DNA from: Lysobacterales bacterium
Lineage (GTDB): Bacteria > Pseudomonadota > Gammaproteobacteria > Xanthomonadales > Xanthomonadaceae
Assembly: GCA_015655355.1 (NCBI GenBank)
Contig: JAATFG010000106.1
Span: forward strand, 39,934-103,933
Length of the DNA: 64,000 bases
Direction of reading: 5' to 3'
Part shown: in pieces, positions 16,455 to 26,286 of the stretch
How the letters are laid out: the number at the start of each line of letters is the position of its first letter
Numbering within the stretch: the stretch's first letter is position 1
The notes under the pieces: generated by a model
Told to the model about the DNA's origin: nothing
Seen by the model: the letters and a program-made list of their open reading frames with translations, nothing else
Database searches by the model: none
Made by a program: the position numbers and the translations under genes

Positions 16455-19400
16455 GTGCGATCCCCAGCAAGTCGTAGACGTTGCGCATCAAATCCAGTTC
16501 CTGGTACGGCTTGCCCATGTAGCGCTGCACGCCGATGTCGAATGCGCGCTGGCGGTGTTTGTCGCCGGTGCGCGAAGTGATCATGATGATCGGCACCTGG
16601 CGGAAACGCAGGTCGGCACGCATCGCGGTCGCCAGTTCGTAGCCGTCCATGCGCGGCATTTCGACGTCGAGCAGCATCAGGTCGGGCACGCGTTCGTCGA
16701 GGATTTCCAGCGCCTCGACGCCGTCGCGCGCCTGCGCGACCTCGAAGTTGTGGCGTTCGAGCACGCGGCTGGTGACCTTGCGCATCGTCAGCGAGTCGTC
16801 GACCACCATCACCAGCGGCACGTGGCGCTGTTCCTGCGGCTCGGCCACGCGCGCCAGATGCGGCTGGTCCTGATGGCGGCGCACCAGCGGCGCGGCGTCG
16901 AGGATGACCACGACGCGGCCGTCGCCGGTGATCGTCGCGCCGTAGATGCCGGGAATCGAGGTGACCTGCGGACCGACCGGCTTGACCACGATTTCGCGGT
17001 TGCCGAGCACCTGGTCGACCGCCACCGCCGCGCGCAATTCGCCGGCGCGGATCAGCAGCAGCGGGACTTGCGGCTGGCCTTCGGCCTTGGTCGGGTTCTG
17101 CCCGACCAGCAGGCCGAGGTCGTACAGCGAATATTCCTCGCCGGCGTAGACGTAATGGCCTTCGCCGCTCTCGAAACGCTTGCGCGCGATGCGGCCGACG
17201 CCGCTGACCGCCGCCACCGGCACCGCGTATTGCGCATCGCCTATCTGCACGAACACCGCCTGCGACACCGCCAGCGTCTGCGGCAGGCGCAGCACGAAAC
17301 TGGTGCCCTTGCCTTCCGCGCTGCGGATGTCGAGGGTGCCGCCGAGCTGGCGCACCTCGTTGTGGACCACGTCCATGCCGACGCCGCGGCCGGCGAGCTG
17401 GCTGACGCTTTCGGCGGTGCTGAAGCCCGGCTCGAGGATCATGCGTTCGAGCTGGCCGATCGTGACCGGCGCGCCGGATTGCACCAGGCCGCGCTGTTCG
17501 GCGCGGCGCCGGATCGCGTCGTGGTTGAGGCCGGCACCGTCGTCGCCGACTTCCAGCACCATTTCCGAACCTTCGCGGCGCAACGCGATGCGGATCACGC
17601 CTTCCGCGTTCTTGCCGGCAGCACCGCGCTGGTCCGGCGCTTCGATGCCATGCGCCAGCGAGTTGCGCAGCAGGTGTTCGAGCGGGCCGGTCATCCGTTC
17701 GAGCACGGTGCGGTCCATTTCGCCGTGGGCGCCATCGACCTGCAAGCGCGCCTGCTTGGCGGTTTCGCCGGCCGCCGCGCGCACCACGCGGCGCAAACGC
17801 GGCACGATGCCGTCGAACGGCACCATGCGCGCGCGCATCAGGCCGTCCTGCAATTCCGCCGACACGCGCGACTGCTGTTGCAGCAGCAGGTCCTGCTGGC
17901 GCGACAGTTCTTCCAGCGTGCCCTGCATGCCGCTGATGTCCGCCGCCGATTCGGCCAGCGCGCGGCTGAGCTGCTGCATCGTGGTGAAGCGGTCCATTTC
18001 CAGCGGATCGAAGTTGCCGCTGCGGTCCTCGGTTTCGCGCTGGTAACGGGCGACGATCTGCGCTTCGGTTTCCAGGTCGAGGCGGCGCAACTGATCGTGC
18101 AGGCGCGCATTGGTGCGCTCCATTTCCGCCATCGTGGTGCGGAACGCGCCGAGCTGCTGTTCCAGTCGCGCGCGGTAGATCGCCACTTCGCCGGCGTTGT
18201 TGACCAGGCGGTCGAGCAGTTCGGCGCGCACGCGCACCATGTCCTGGCCGGCCTGGAGGTTGGCCGGCGCGTCGGCGACATCGCCGGTCCCGGCCGCCGC
18301 CGCCGCGACCAGGCGCGCGGGCGCGGCCGGCGCGTCGGCCAGGGTTGCGGACAACGACGCCTGCACCGGCACTGGCGCGGCGTCTTCGAGCGCATCGATC
18401 GGCGCATTGGGCGAGCCGGAAATCGGCGCCGGAATCGCCTCGTCGAAATCGATCGGCGCGGACAGCGCCGGCATGTCCTTCGGCAGCGCGGGTTTCTCCG
18501 CCACGGCGACCGGCGCGATTTGCTGGCCACGCACGCGCGCATTGAACCCGGCGATCAAGTCGTTCGGGATGCGCACCGCGCGGTGCTTGCTGACCCTGCC
18601 GAGCATCGCGTGCATCTTGTCGAAGCCCTGCTCCAGCAGGCGCACGTCGTCGGCGGCCAGGGTGGCGCGCTTTTCGGCGACCTGTTCGAGCAGCGATTCG
18701 ATCGCGTGGCCGAGGTCGCCGATGGCGTAGATGCCGGCCATGCGCGCGCCGCCCTTGAGCGTGTGCAGGTTGCGCTGCAAGGCCACGACCAGCGCCGCAT
18801 CGTTCGGGTTGTCGCGCAACTGGGCGAGCAGGCCGTCGCCTTCGTCGAGCAACTGCGCGCCTTCCTCGGCAAAGATGTCGACCAGTTCGGCATCGAGGTC
18901 GCTGAAATCCAGCGCCTCGTCCGGGCCGTCCTCGTCGTCGATCGGCAGGGCCGGCGGCGCGTCGAAGGAAATCGGCGCCGACAGCGGCGGCAATTGCGGA
19001 TGCGACGGCAGCACCGGCGCCGGTTCGGGCGGCGGCAGGTCGAACGACACTTCCTCGATGCCCGCCGGCGCGTCCTCGGCGTGTTCGCTCGCCGGCGGCG
19101 CTTCGAAGCTGGCGATGAACGCCTCCTGCTCCTCGGTCAGCGGCGCCGGAGTGAACTCGATGGATTCTTCCGGCACCGGTTCCGGTTCCGGCAGCCTGAT
19201 GTCCTCGAAGCTGAAGACGCGCATCGGCGGTTCGGCTTCCTCGGGCGCGGGTTCGGCGACGTCGAGCTTGAAATCCAGTGCCGAGGCGTCGAAGCCCAGC
19301 GCGCCGAAGTCGATCGATTCGCTCGGCGGCGGCGGCACGATGGCCGGCGCGTCGAGGCTGGTACTGTCGAGCATCGACGCGAAATCGATGTCGCCGAACG

Positions 19401-21873
19401 GATTGGCGGGATCGGTCGCTGCCGGCTCGGGCGCCGGCAACGCGGTCGGCGCGGGCGTTTCGGCCTGCGGCGCCGGCGCATCGTGCGGCACGATCGGGGC
19501 CGTGGCCTGCGGCGGCGGCAGGCGGTCGCGCATCATCGCCAGGCGCTGCGACAGTTCCTCGAACGCGGGGATGTGCTGCGCCGGCTGGCTCAACGCGTGC
19601 AGCGCGGCTTCAATCGCGTCGGCCGCGTCGGCCAGCGCAGTGACGCCGGACAGCGGCACCAGCGCGCCGATCAGCAGCAGGCGCTTGACGTAGCCTTCGG
19701 CAGGCCCCGTGACATCGGTGATTTCCGGCACTTCGGCCATGCCGAAGGCGCCGTTCATCGTGTGCATCGCGCGCAGCAGCGCATCATCGACCCGGCTCGG
19801 CGAGGACTTGGCCTTGTCGATCCATTCGCGCACCGTCTGCAGGTGCTGGGTGACCTCGGTATCGAGGATCTCGCGCATCGCGTTGTCGACATTAGCCGGC
19901 GTGCCTTCGCCGGTCGCCACGACAGCCGGTTCCGCGCCCAGCGCAGGCGTCGCCTTCTCGACGTGGAACGCCTCTTCGCCGGCGGCCACCTTGTCGGCGA
20001 CTTCCTTCACGCCTTCGACGTCGATCTGGATCGGCGCGACGCCGCGCAACGCGGCACTGAACTGCGGCAGCGCGCCCTCGGCGACGCCGAGCAGCGCGAT
20101 CACCGCATCGCTGGCCGGACGCGTGCCGTCGAGCACGCGGTTGAGCATGTTCTCGATCTTCCAGCTGAACTCGCCGAGCGCGTTGGCACCGACGAGGCGG
20201 CCGCTGCCCTTGAGCGTGTGGAAGACGCGACGGATCGGACGCAGTTTCTCGGTCTCGTTCGGCGCGGCGCGCCACGGCGGCAGCAGCACGCCGAGATTCT
20301 GGATTTCCTCGTCGAACTCTTCGAGGAACACCTCGCGGATGTCGTTGTCGATGTCGCCGCTGCTGGTGTCGAAACCGCCTTCGGCGATGCCGATCGGACC
20401 ACCCGCAGGTGCCACCGGGGCGGCAGGCGCCGCCTCCGCCGCTTGCGCAATGGCGGAGGAGGAATCCGGCGCGGGCACCGCGGCGGGCGGCGCCTCGCCG
20501 AGAAAACTGCTGAAATCGGCACGGTCGCCGGCCGGCTCCACCGGCGTAGCCACCTTCGGCGCTTGCAGCGAACCGGGCACCAGCGGCGCGGCGTAGCTGA
20601 ACCCGGCCGGCAAGTCCGGCAGCGGCCAGTACTTCAACGCTTCGAGGCTGGAACGGGTGATGGCGAGGATGCTGTCGCCGTCGCCGCGTTGTTCGCGCAG
20701 CGCTTCGAGGTAGTACTCCAGGCTGGCCATCGCGTCGGCAAGGGTGTCGAGCTGCTGGCCGCCGGGCACGCGCTGCTTGCCGATCAGTTCGATCGCGACG
20801 TAGCGGCGCGTACCTTCGACCAGTTGCGCCGCGTCCGCCAATTCGAGGATGCGCAGCGCACCGGCGACTTCGGCCAGCAATTGCGGCACGCGCGACAATT
20901 CGACGTGCTGCCAGTTGGTTTCGATGAAGGCAACGAAGCCCTCGCGCGCGGCGGCGAAATTGTTGATCGCCTCCTGCGCCAGCACGTCGACCATGCCGCC
21001 CTTGCTGTCGCCGGCGTTGGTGCCGGAACTGAGCTTGGCCTGGTTGGCGGCCTGGTCGTCCAGCGCGTTGTCCACGTACAGCAGGGCGCCGGCGATGTCG
21101 AGCAGCGCGCCTTCGTCCGCTGGCTGCGCGCCGCTGACCAGTTGCTCGAGCTCGTCGCGCTGCCTGCGCACCACGTCGCGCGCTTCGTCGAGGCCGAGCA
21201 TGCCGAGGGTTTCGGCGATCTTGCCGAGGCCGTCGACCTGGTCGCGCATCTGGCCGATGTCGCCGCCGGTGCGCAGATGCAGGTCGAGCGCATCCTTCAG
21301 CCGCAGCAGTTCTTCCTTGACCACGCCGCCGACGGTGTCGAGCAAGGCGCGGTTGCGCCCGGTCAGCGAGCTTTGCGCGTGTTCGAGTTCGGCCTGCGAG
21401 GGCTTGGCTTCGTCGAGGCGGAAGGCATTGCGCAGGCGCTCGTTGGCGGCGAGCTGGGTTTCGTTGAGCGTGCCCTGCCCGCGCGCGCCGCGGATTTCGT
21501 TGAGCAGCGGCAACAGCACGATCGGGATGTCGCGGTGGCCGCCCTGCAGGCGTTCGAGGTAGTCCGGCAGCAGCACGGTGCCGCGCATCAGGGTCGCGCA
21601 GGCCTCGTCGTGGTCGTGCGCCTGGCCGGCGGAAACGGCCTTGGCCAGTTGTTCGAGCTCCTCGGCGACCATCGCCGGCGCGTACAGCTCGACCATCTGC
21701 AAGGTGCCGCGCACCTGGTGCAGGAAGTCGGCGTACTGGCGCAGCGGCGCAGCGTCTTCCGGCGCTTCGGCGTAGGCCTCCACTTCGGCCTGCGCCTGAC
21801 GCAGGGTCTCGTCCAGCTCCGGCTTGACCCAGCCCAGCGCCGCATGGCTCATGGCGTCGCGCAGCGCGTTCAT
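16441..21873 (-). CDS. chpA: ChpA/PilL, hybrid CheA-type kinase of the Pil-Chp system
   Basis: A 1810-residue central kinase of twitching motility. In order: an N-terminal helical Hpt-like region; an Hpt with FHTLKGSGRLVGA (His552); a degenerate Hpt with MHTMNGAFGM (His704); an Hpt with LHTLKGGARMAG (His1037); a CheA dimerisation and HATPase part (LLRNSLAHGIEAPD about 1400, VGDDGAGLNHD about 1443); a CheW domain (about 1540-1670); and a C-terminal receiver (MVVDDSLTMRKV, phospho-acceptor Asp1736 in LMLLDVEMPRMDG, MGKPYQELD). Linkers carry DF-type motifs like those in ChpB. It phosphorylates PilG and so controls pilus extension and cAMP signalling in relatives. An ATG with GGAGAG upstream starts it, 67 bases after pilJ. 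Confidence 0.95.
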   Translation of the reverse strand: MNALRDAMSHAALGWVKPELDETLRQAQAEVEAYAEAPEDAAPLRQYADFLHQVRGTLQMVELYAPAMVAEELEQLAKAVSAGQAHDHDEACATLMRGTVLLPDYLERLQGGHRDIPIVLLPLLNEIRGARGQGTLNETQLAANERLRNAFRLDEAKPSQAELEHAQSSLTGRNRALLDTVGGVVKEELLRLKDALDLHLRTGGDIGQMRDQVDGLGKIAETLGMLGLDEARDVVRRQRDELEQLVSGAQPADEGALLDIAGALLYVDNALDDQAANQAKLSSGTNAGDSKGGMVDVLAQEAINNFAAAREGFVAFIETNWQHVELSRVPQLLAEVAGALRILELADAAQLVEGTRRYVAIELIGKQRVPGGQQLDTLADAMASLEYYLEALREQRGDGDSILAITRSSLEALKYWPLPDLPAGFSYAAPLVPGSLQAPKVATPVEPAGDRADFSSFLGEAPPAAVPAPDSSSAIAQAAEAAPAAPVAPAGGPIGIAEGGFDTSSGDIDNDIREVFLEEFDEEIQNLGVLLPPWRAAPNETEKLRPIRRVFHTLKGSGRLVGANALGEFSWKIENMLNRVLDGTRPASDAVIALLGVAEGALPQFSAALRGVAPIQIDVEGVKEVADKVAAGEEAFHVEKATPALGAEPAVVATGEGTPANVDNAMREILDTEVTQHLQTVREWIDKAKSSPSRVDDALLRAMHTMNGAFGMAEVPEITDVTGPAEGYVKRLLLIGALVPLSGVTALADAADAIEAALHALSQPAQHIPAFEELSQRLAMMRDRLPPPQATAPIVPHDAPAPQAETPAPTALPAPEPAATDPANPFGDIDFASMLDSTSLDAPAIVPPPPSESIDFGALGFDASALDFKLDVAEPAPEEAEPPMRVFSFEDIRLPEPEPVPEESIEFTPAPLTEEQEAFIASFEAPPASEHAEDAPAGIEEVSFDLPPPEPAPVLPSHPQLPPLSAPISFDAPPALPIDDEDGPDEALDFSDLDAELVDIFAEEGAQLLDEGDGLLAQLRDNPNDAALVVALQRNLHTLKGGARMAGIYAIGDLGHAIESLLEQVAEKRATLAADDVRLLEQGFDKMHAMLGRVSKHRAVRIPNDLIAGFNARVRGQQIAPVAVAEKPALPKDMPALSAPIDFDEAIPAPISGSPNAPIDALEDAAPVPVQASLSATLADAPAAPARLVAAAAAGTGDVADAPANLQAGQDMVRVRAELLDRLVNNAGEVAIYRARLEQQLGAFRTTMAEMERTNARLHDQLRRLDLETEAQIVARYQRETEDRSGNFDPLEMDRFTTMQQLSRALAESAADISGMQGTLEELSRQQDLLLQQQSRVSAELQDGLMRARMVPFDGIVPRLRRVVRAAAGETAKQARLQVDGAHGEMDRTVLERMTGPLEHLLRNSLAHGIEAPDQRGAAGKNAEGVIRIALRREGSEMVLEVGDDGAGLNHDAIRRRAEQRGLVQSGAPVTIGQLERMILEPGFSTAESVSQLAGRGVGMDVVHNEVRQLGGTLDIRSAEGKGTSFVLRLPQTLAVSQAVFVQIGDAQYAVPVAAVSGVGRIARKRFESGEGHYVYAGEEYSLYDLGLLVGQNPTKAEGQPQVPLLLIRAGELRAAVAVDQVLGNREIVVKPVGPQVTSIPGIYGATITGDGRVVVILDAAPLVRRHQDQPHLARVAEPQEQRHVPLVMVVDDSLTMRKVTSRVLERHNFEVAQARDGVEALEILDERVPDLMLLDVEMPRMDGYELATAMRADLRFRQVPIIMITSRTGDKHRQRAFDIGVQRYMGKPYQELDLMRNVYDLLGIARGRD

Positions 21874-21940
21874 CCGCGCTCTCCGCCCTGATCGTCAAAC
21901 TGGATTGGAAGCCGCCCCATCATCGTCCCCATGCGTCCCC

Positions 21941-24019
21941 TCAACCCGGCAGCTTGAAGTCGGCGACCGAGCGGCGCAATTCGTTCGCCAATCCGGTCAG
22001 CTGGCCGATCGATTCGGCGGTCTGGTTCGCGCCCAGCGCCGATTGCGAAGTGATCTGGCGAATCACGCCCATCGTCTTGGTGATGTCGGCTGCCGCCTTC
22101 GCCTGTTCCTGCGCGTTCGATGCGATGGATTGAATCAACGTATTGAGTTCGCCGGACACCGATTCGATTTCGCGCAGCGCGCTGCCGGCGTCTTCGGCCA
22201 GGCGCGCGCCGGAGACCACTTCCGAGGTGGTGGTCTCCATCGATGCGACCGCTTCGTTGGTGTCGGCCTGGATCGCCTGCACCAGCGCTTCGATGCGGTG
22301 GGTCGCGTTCGCGGTGCGTTCGGCGAGGCGCTGCACTTCGTCGGCGACGACCGCGAAGCCGTGGCCCGCCTCACCGGCCGAGGCCGCCTGCACCGCCGCG
22401 TTGAGCGCCAGGATGTTCGTCTGCTCGGAAATGTCGGTGATCAGTTCCACCACCGAGCCGATTTCCTGCGAGGATTCGCCGAGGCGCTTGATGCGCTTGG
22501 AGGTTTCCTGGATCTGGTCGCGGATCTGGTCCATGCCGCGGATCGTTTCGCGGACCACGCCGGCGCCTTGCGTCGCCAGCTGCAGCGAGCGCTGCGCGGT
22601 GTCCGCCGATTCGGTCGAGTTCTGCGAGACGAATTCGGCGTTGCGCGCGATTTCCACCACGCGCTCGGTCGCGCTGTTGATCTGGTCGGCCTGGTGGCCC
22701 GAGGCCTCGGCCAGTTGCAGCGCGGTGGCCTGGGTTTCCTGCGCGGAAGCAGCAACCTGCACCGAGGTGTCGTTGATCGTCGCCACCAGCGTGCGCAGTT
22801 CGTCGATCGCGTAGTTGATGGCGTCCGCGATCGCGCCGGTCATGTCTTCGGTCACCGAAGCCTTGACGGTCAGATCGCCTTCGCCGAAGGACGAGATTTC
22901 GTCGAGCAGGCGCATGATCGCCTGCTGGTTGCGGTTGTTGAATTCCACCTGCGCCTGGTAGCGCTGTTCCTGCTCGCGGCGCGCGCTGCGCTGGTTGCTG
23001 ATCAACAGGCCGAACACCGCGACCACCAGCAGCGCGCCGAACACGATCGTCCACCACAGGTTCGGGAAGATGCGCTTGTCCTGGGTGGTGCCGAACGCGG
23101 TCAGGCGATCGAAAAGGCTCTGGATCGAACCGAGCACGTCCTGGGTGCGCACCGCCAGCGTGCTGACCGCGGTCTGCGCGTCGCCGGCGGCCTTGGCGTT
23201 GGCGACGACGGTGTCGACGTCGCGCTTCATCTCGTTCCACTGCTGCTGCGCGGCGCTGAGCGAGGCCAGCGCCGACTGCGGCACCGCCCTGACGTTGAGT
23301 TCGTCGTTGCCGTTGCGGAAGCCGTCGAGCATCGCCGAGAACAGGATCGCGTCGCGGTTGAGCGAATCGGCGGCCATGCTGCTGTTGCTGAGGGCGGCGT
23401 TGCCGCCGAACGCGTTGGCCGAACCGGAACGGATTTCGGTGATGCGGCGGTCCATGTTGCCGACCGCGATGACCTGGTGCATCGCGTTGAGCACCTGGTC
23501 CGGCGAGGCGCCGGCGGTGGACATGGTGCGCACCACTTCGTCCAACTGCGCCTGCAGGAACGCGACCTTGGCGTGGAAGCGGTTGGACGCGTCGAACACC
23601 GCCAGCAGCGGCTTTTCACCAGCCGACACCTGCTTGGAGACCGCCACCAGCGGCTCGCTCTTCTTGCGCATGTCGTTCAGCGCGCCCTGCACGGTCGGCT
23701 CGTCCTTGAACAGGTCGGTCAGCACGCCGGTCTGCTTGAGCACCCCGGCCTGCGCGGCGTCGAAGTTCTTGAACATCGCCGGATCGCCGCTGGTCACCGC
23801 GGCGCCGGCGGTCGAGGCCATCTGCACCGACAACACGCGCAAGTCCGATGCAGCGGACACGCCCTGGGACAGGCGCCCGCCAAGATAGGTCGAATAGCCC
23901 ACGTTCGCGGCGATCACCAGGATCGACACGAAGATCAATGCCAACCACAACAAGGCATACCGGTTGCCGGTTTTGCCGTTGTCGTTGGCAGCCTTGACCG
24001 AATCGGACAGCGCGCTCAT
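21941..24019 (-). CDS. pilJ: Methyl-accepting chemotaxis protein PilJ
   Basis: A 692-residue receptor. A transmembrane helix at about residues 25-45 is followed by a periplasmic region with helical-bundle (PilJ-type) repeats, a second helix at about 325-345 ([20 protein letters not shown]), a linker and the cytoplasmic signalling domain, whose tip reads [20 protein letters not shown]. It senses surface contact or pilin state and signals to the ChpA kinase through PilI and ChpC. The ATG at 24019 (MSALSDSV) has a short GGGG-rich leader; the open frame is longer but uses sequence outside the conserved part. Confidence 0.95.
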   Translation of the reverse strand: MSALSDSVKAANDNGKTGNRYALLWLALIFVSILVIAANVGYSTYLGGRLSQGVSAASDLRVLSVQMASTAGAAVTSGDPAMFKNFDAAQAGVLKQTGVLTDLFKDEPTVQGALNDMRKKSEPLVAVSKQVSAGEKPLLAVFDASNRFHAKVAFLQAQLDEVVRTMSTAGASPDQVLNAMHQVIAVGNMDRRITEIRSGSANAFGGNAALSNSSMAADSLNRDAILFSAMLDGFRNGNDELNVRAVPQSALASLSAAQQQWNEMKRDVDTVVANAKAAGDAQTAVSTLAVRTQDVLGSIQSLFDRLTAFGTTQDKRIFPNLWWTIVFGALLVVAVFGLLISNQRSARREQEQRYQAQVEFNNRNQQAIMRLLDEISSFGEGDLTVKASVTEDMTGAIADAINYAIDELRTLVATINDTSVQVAASAQETQATALQLAEASGHQADQINSATERVVEIARNAEFVSQNSTESADTAQRSLQLATQGAGVVRETIRGMDQIRDQIQETSKRIKRLGESSQEIGSVVELITDISEQTNILALNAAVQAASAGEAGHGFAVVADEVQRLAERTANATHRIEALVQAIQADTNEAVASMETTTSEVVSGARLAEDAGSALREIESVSGELNTLIQSIASNAQEQAKAAADITKTMGVIRQITSQSALGANQTAESIGQLTGLANELRRSVADFKLPG

Positions 24020-24097
24020 TTCCCAGACCCCTGCTTGTTCTTGTCTTGCATCAGTTCCACCCACGGGCGCCGCAGTCGCACGGCGCACCCCCGAAAA

Positions 24098-24649
24098 TCA
24101 TGTCAGCGCAGCGTGGCGGAATTCCGGCGTGCGCGCCAGCGTCGACAGCGAGAACACCCCCCAGGTGATCTCGTCGCCGCCGTAGGCCTTGTGCACGAAA
24201 TTCGCATAGCGGCCCGTCGCCAACTCCCCGACCGGCACCGCCTGCTGCTCGTTGAAACCGCGCTGACCGTACAGCTCGTCGATGGTCAGCGCCACGTCGC
24301 CGCCGTTCTGGCGCATCACCAGCACGCGCATGCCTTCGTGGAACACGGTGCGCTCGCCCTGCAGGAACTGCTTCAGGTCGATCACCGGGAACAGGTTGCC
24401 GCGCAGGTTGCCGATGCCCAGCAGCCACGGCTGCGCGCCCGGCACCGGGGTCACCGGCGGCAGCGGCACGATTTCCACCACTTCCTCGAAATTGGCCACG
24501 TAGCGCTTGTCGCCGATGCGGAAACCGACCCCGCGCCACTGCGCCTGCTCGGCCTGGCGCGCGGCCGGCATCGCGCTGCTGTGCGCAAGGCTGCGGCGCT
24601 CGAAGTCTTCGAGGATCTCGAACGGCGTGCGCAGGGTGGCGGCGGCCAT
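24098..24649 (-). CDS. pilI: CheW-like coupling protein PilI
   Basis: A 183-residue protein with a CheW domain from about residue 35 (GVGFRIGDKRYVANFEEVVE, then PWLLGIGNLRGNLFPVIDLK). It links the receptor PilJ to the ChpA kinase. Start is either 24658 or 24649; I prefer 24649 because GGAG is then properly spaced. It sits directly after pilG. In Pseudomonas aeruginosa pilH lies between the two; here only about 15 bases separate them. Confidence 0.92.
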   Translation of the reverse strand: MAAATLRTPFEILEDFERRSLAHSSAMPAARQAEQAQWRGVGFRIGDKRYVANFEEVVEIVPLPPVTPVPGAQPWLLGIGNLRGNLFPVIDLKQFLQGERTVFHEGMRVLVMRQNGGDVALTIDELYGQRGFNEQQAVPVGELATGRYANFVHKAYGGDEITWGVFSLSTLARTPEFRHAALT

Positions 24650-24664
24650 CGTCGGCATGCTCCG

Positions 24665-25051
24665 TCAGTGGCTCACGTGGGCGCGGATCGCGTCCAGCAG
24701 CTCTTCGCGGGTGAACGGCTTGGTCAGGTATTGCTCCGAGCCGACGATGCGCCCGCGCGCCTTGTCGAACAGGCCGTCCTTGGACGACAGCATGATCACC
24801 GGCGTGCTCTTGAACACCTGGTTGTTCTTGATCAGCGCGCAGGTCTGGTAGCCATCCAGGCGCGGCATCATGATGTCGACGAAGATGATCTGCGGTTGCT
24901 GGTCGGCGATCTTGGCCAGCGCCTCGAAGCCGTCGGTCGCGGTGACGACCTGGCAGCCTTCGCGCTGCAACAGCGTTTCCGCCGTGCGCCGGATGGTCTT
25001 GGAATCATCGATGACCATCACCCTCAGGCCATTGAGAAAATTGTCGCTCAT
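24665..25051 (-). CDS. pilG: Response regulator PilG
   Basis: A 128-residue stand-alone CheY-like receiver very similar to PilG: MVIDDSKTIRRTAETLL, IIFVDIMMPRLDGYQTCAL with the phospho-acceptor Asp, PVIMLSSKDGLFDKARG and YLTKPF. Phosphorylated by ChpA, it promotes pilus extension (through PilB) and stimulates adenylate cyclase in Pseudomonas. It is the first gene of the Pil-Chp operon, about 60 bases after a sigma-70-like promoter. GGGGA precedes the ATG. Confidence 0.96.
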   Translation of the reverse strand: MSDNFLNGLRVMVIDDSKTIRRTAETLLQREGCQVVTATDGFEALAKIADQQPQIIFVDIMMPRLDGYQTCALIKNNQVFKSTPVIMLSSKDGLFDKARGRIVGSEQYLTKPFTREELLDAIRAHVSH

Positions 25052-25112
25052 CAGTGCTTGTCCCCATGCGCGGTGTTCTGATTCTGAGACGCCCGACACC
25101 GCTGCCTCGCCC

Positions 25113-25143
25113 TTTATACCCCAGCCCGTCCACACGTTGTCAA
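25113..25143 (-). promoter_or_regulatory. Sigma-70-like promoter of the Pil-Chp operon
   Basis: On the minus strand a perfect -35 TTGACA (25143-25138) is followed, after 19 bases, by a -10-like TATAAA (25118-25113); taking GTATAA as the -10 gives 18. Transcription would start at about 25106, giving a leader near 55 bases to pilG. Spacing is slightly long, but the hexamers are close to consensus and the site is in the pilG/gshB gap. Confidence 0.6.
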
Positions 25144-25231
25144 GCAAACCAATCACTTGTGGGTTGCAGTGGGAGCGTCGTCTCACTTGCGGCCCTGTTA
25201 ACATCGACGCCCTCCCAAAGGCCGATTCCCC

Positions 25232-26203
25232 ATGCCTCCCGCTGCAAAAACCGCCCAATCCCTCGACGTGGTCGTGGTCATGGACCCGATCGAGAAGGTC
25301 AAGATCGCCAAGGACACCAGCTTCGCGATGCTGCTGGAAGCGCAGCGCCGCGGCCACCGCCTGCATTACGTGCGCCCCGGCGCGCTAGCGGTGAAAGCCG
25401 GCAAGGCCGTGGCCACGGTCGCCCCGCTCGCGGTGCGCGACGACAAGCACGACTGGTTCACCCTGGGCGAGTTCGCCGAACTCGCATTCGGCCCCGACCA
25501 GGTCGTGCTGATGCGCCCGGACCCGCCGGTCGACGAGAACTACCTGCACGACACCCAGATCCTCGGCCTTGCCCAACAACAGGGCGCGCTGATCGCCAAC
25601 GATCCGCAAGGCCTGCGCGACTACAACGAAAAACTCGCCGCCCTGCTGTTCCCGCAATGCTGCCCGCCGACGCTGGTGTCGCGCGACGCATCGGCGCTCA
25701 AGGCCTTCGTCGCCGAGCACCAGCAAGCCGTGCTCAAGCCGCTCGACGGCATGGGCGGGCGCTCGATCTTCCGCGCCGACGCCGGAGAAGCGAATCTCAA
25801 CGTGATCCTCGAAACCCTCACCGATGGCGGCAAGTCGCTCGCCATCGCACAAAAATACCTGCCGGAGATCAAGGATGGCGACAAGCGCATCCTTCTCGTC
25901 GATGGCGAGCCGGTCGATTACTGCCTCGCGCGCATTCCGCAAGGCGACGAATTCCGCGGCAATCTCGCCGCCGGCGGCCGCGGCGAAGGCCGTCCGCTGA
26001 GCGAACGCGACCGCTGGATCGCCGCGCAGGTCGGCCCGGAGATGAAGCGCCGCGGGATGCTGTTCGTCGGCCTCGACGTGATCGGCGACTACCTCACCGA
26101 AGTCAACGTCACCAGCCCGACCTGCGCACGTGAACTGGACGCACAGTTCGGCCTGAACATTTGCGGCAAACTGTTCGACGCCATCGAAGCCAAGTTCGCC
26201 TGA
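25232..26203 (+). CDS. gshB: Glutathione synthetase
   Basis: A 323-residue ATP-grasp enzyme that joins gamma-glutamylcysteine and glycine. Recognised parts are VVVMDPIEKVKIAKDTSFAML at the N-terminus, MRPDPPVDENYLHDTQIL, KPLDGMGGRSIFR (ATP site), NLAAGGRGEGRPLSERDR (glycine-rich loop) and FVGLDVIGDYLTEVNVTSPT. Length and motifs match E. coli GshB (316). It is divergent from pilG and followed by tonB, an arrangement typical of Xanthomonadales. Confidence 0.97.
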   Translation: MPPAAKTAQSLDVVVVMDPIEKVKIAKDTSFAMLLEAQRRGHRLHYVRPGALAVKAGKAVATVAPLAVRDDKHDWFTLGEFAELAFGPDQVVLMRPDPPVDENYLHDTQILGLAQQQGALIANDPQGLRDYNEKLAALLFPQCCPPTLVSRDASALKAFVAEHQQAVLKPLDGMGGRSIFRADAGEANLNVILETLTDGGKSLAIAQKYLPEIKDGDKRILLVDGEPVDYCLARIPQGDEFRGNLAAGGRGEGRPLSERDRWIAAQVGPEMKRRGMLFVGLDVIGDYLTEVNVTSPTCARELDAQFGLNICGKLFDAIEAKFA

Positions 26204-26210
26204 ATCTTCC

Positions 26211-26257
26211 CTTCCCCCGCCCGCGGGGGAAGATGGAAGGTGCCCACAGGGCGGATG
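26211..26257. repeat. Palindromic repeat, TTCCCCCGC family
   Basis: A 10-bp stem CTTCCCCCGC-cc-GCGGGGGAAG (26211-26232), followed by the tail GGAAGGTGCCCACAGGG CGGATGG-type sequence. It lies between gshB and tonB. A perfect palindrome of the same family is inside tsaB (32318-32341). It might attenuate transcription from gshB into tonB, but no T-run follows. Confidence 0.65.
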
Positions 26258-26286
26258 GGAGCCGTTTCCGCAACGATATCCACGAC

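Noticed and set aside
16231..21891. An 1886-codon stop-free frame on the plus strand, antisense to chpA
   Set aside because: High GC makes antisense frames of GC-rich genes stop-free. The translation is Arg/His/Val-rich with no domain, while the other strand encodes a complete ChpA.
21824..25081. A 1085-codon plus-strand frame over pilJ and pilI
   Set aside because: Antisense shadow of clear chemotaxis genes.
26211..26257. A Rho-independent terminator after gshB
   Set aside because: The stem lacks a T run and has a homologue inside a coding region, so a repeat family is the better reading.
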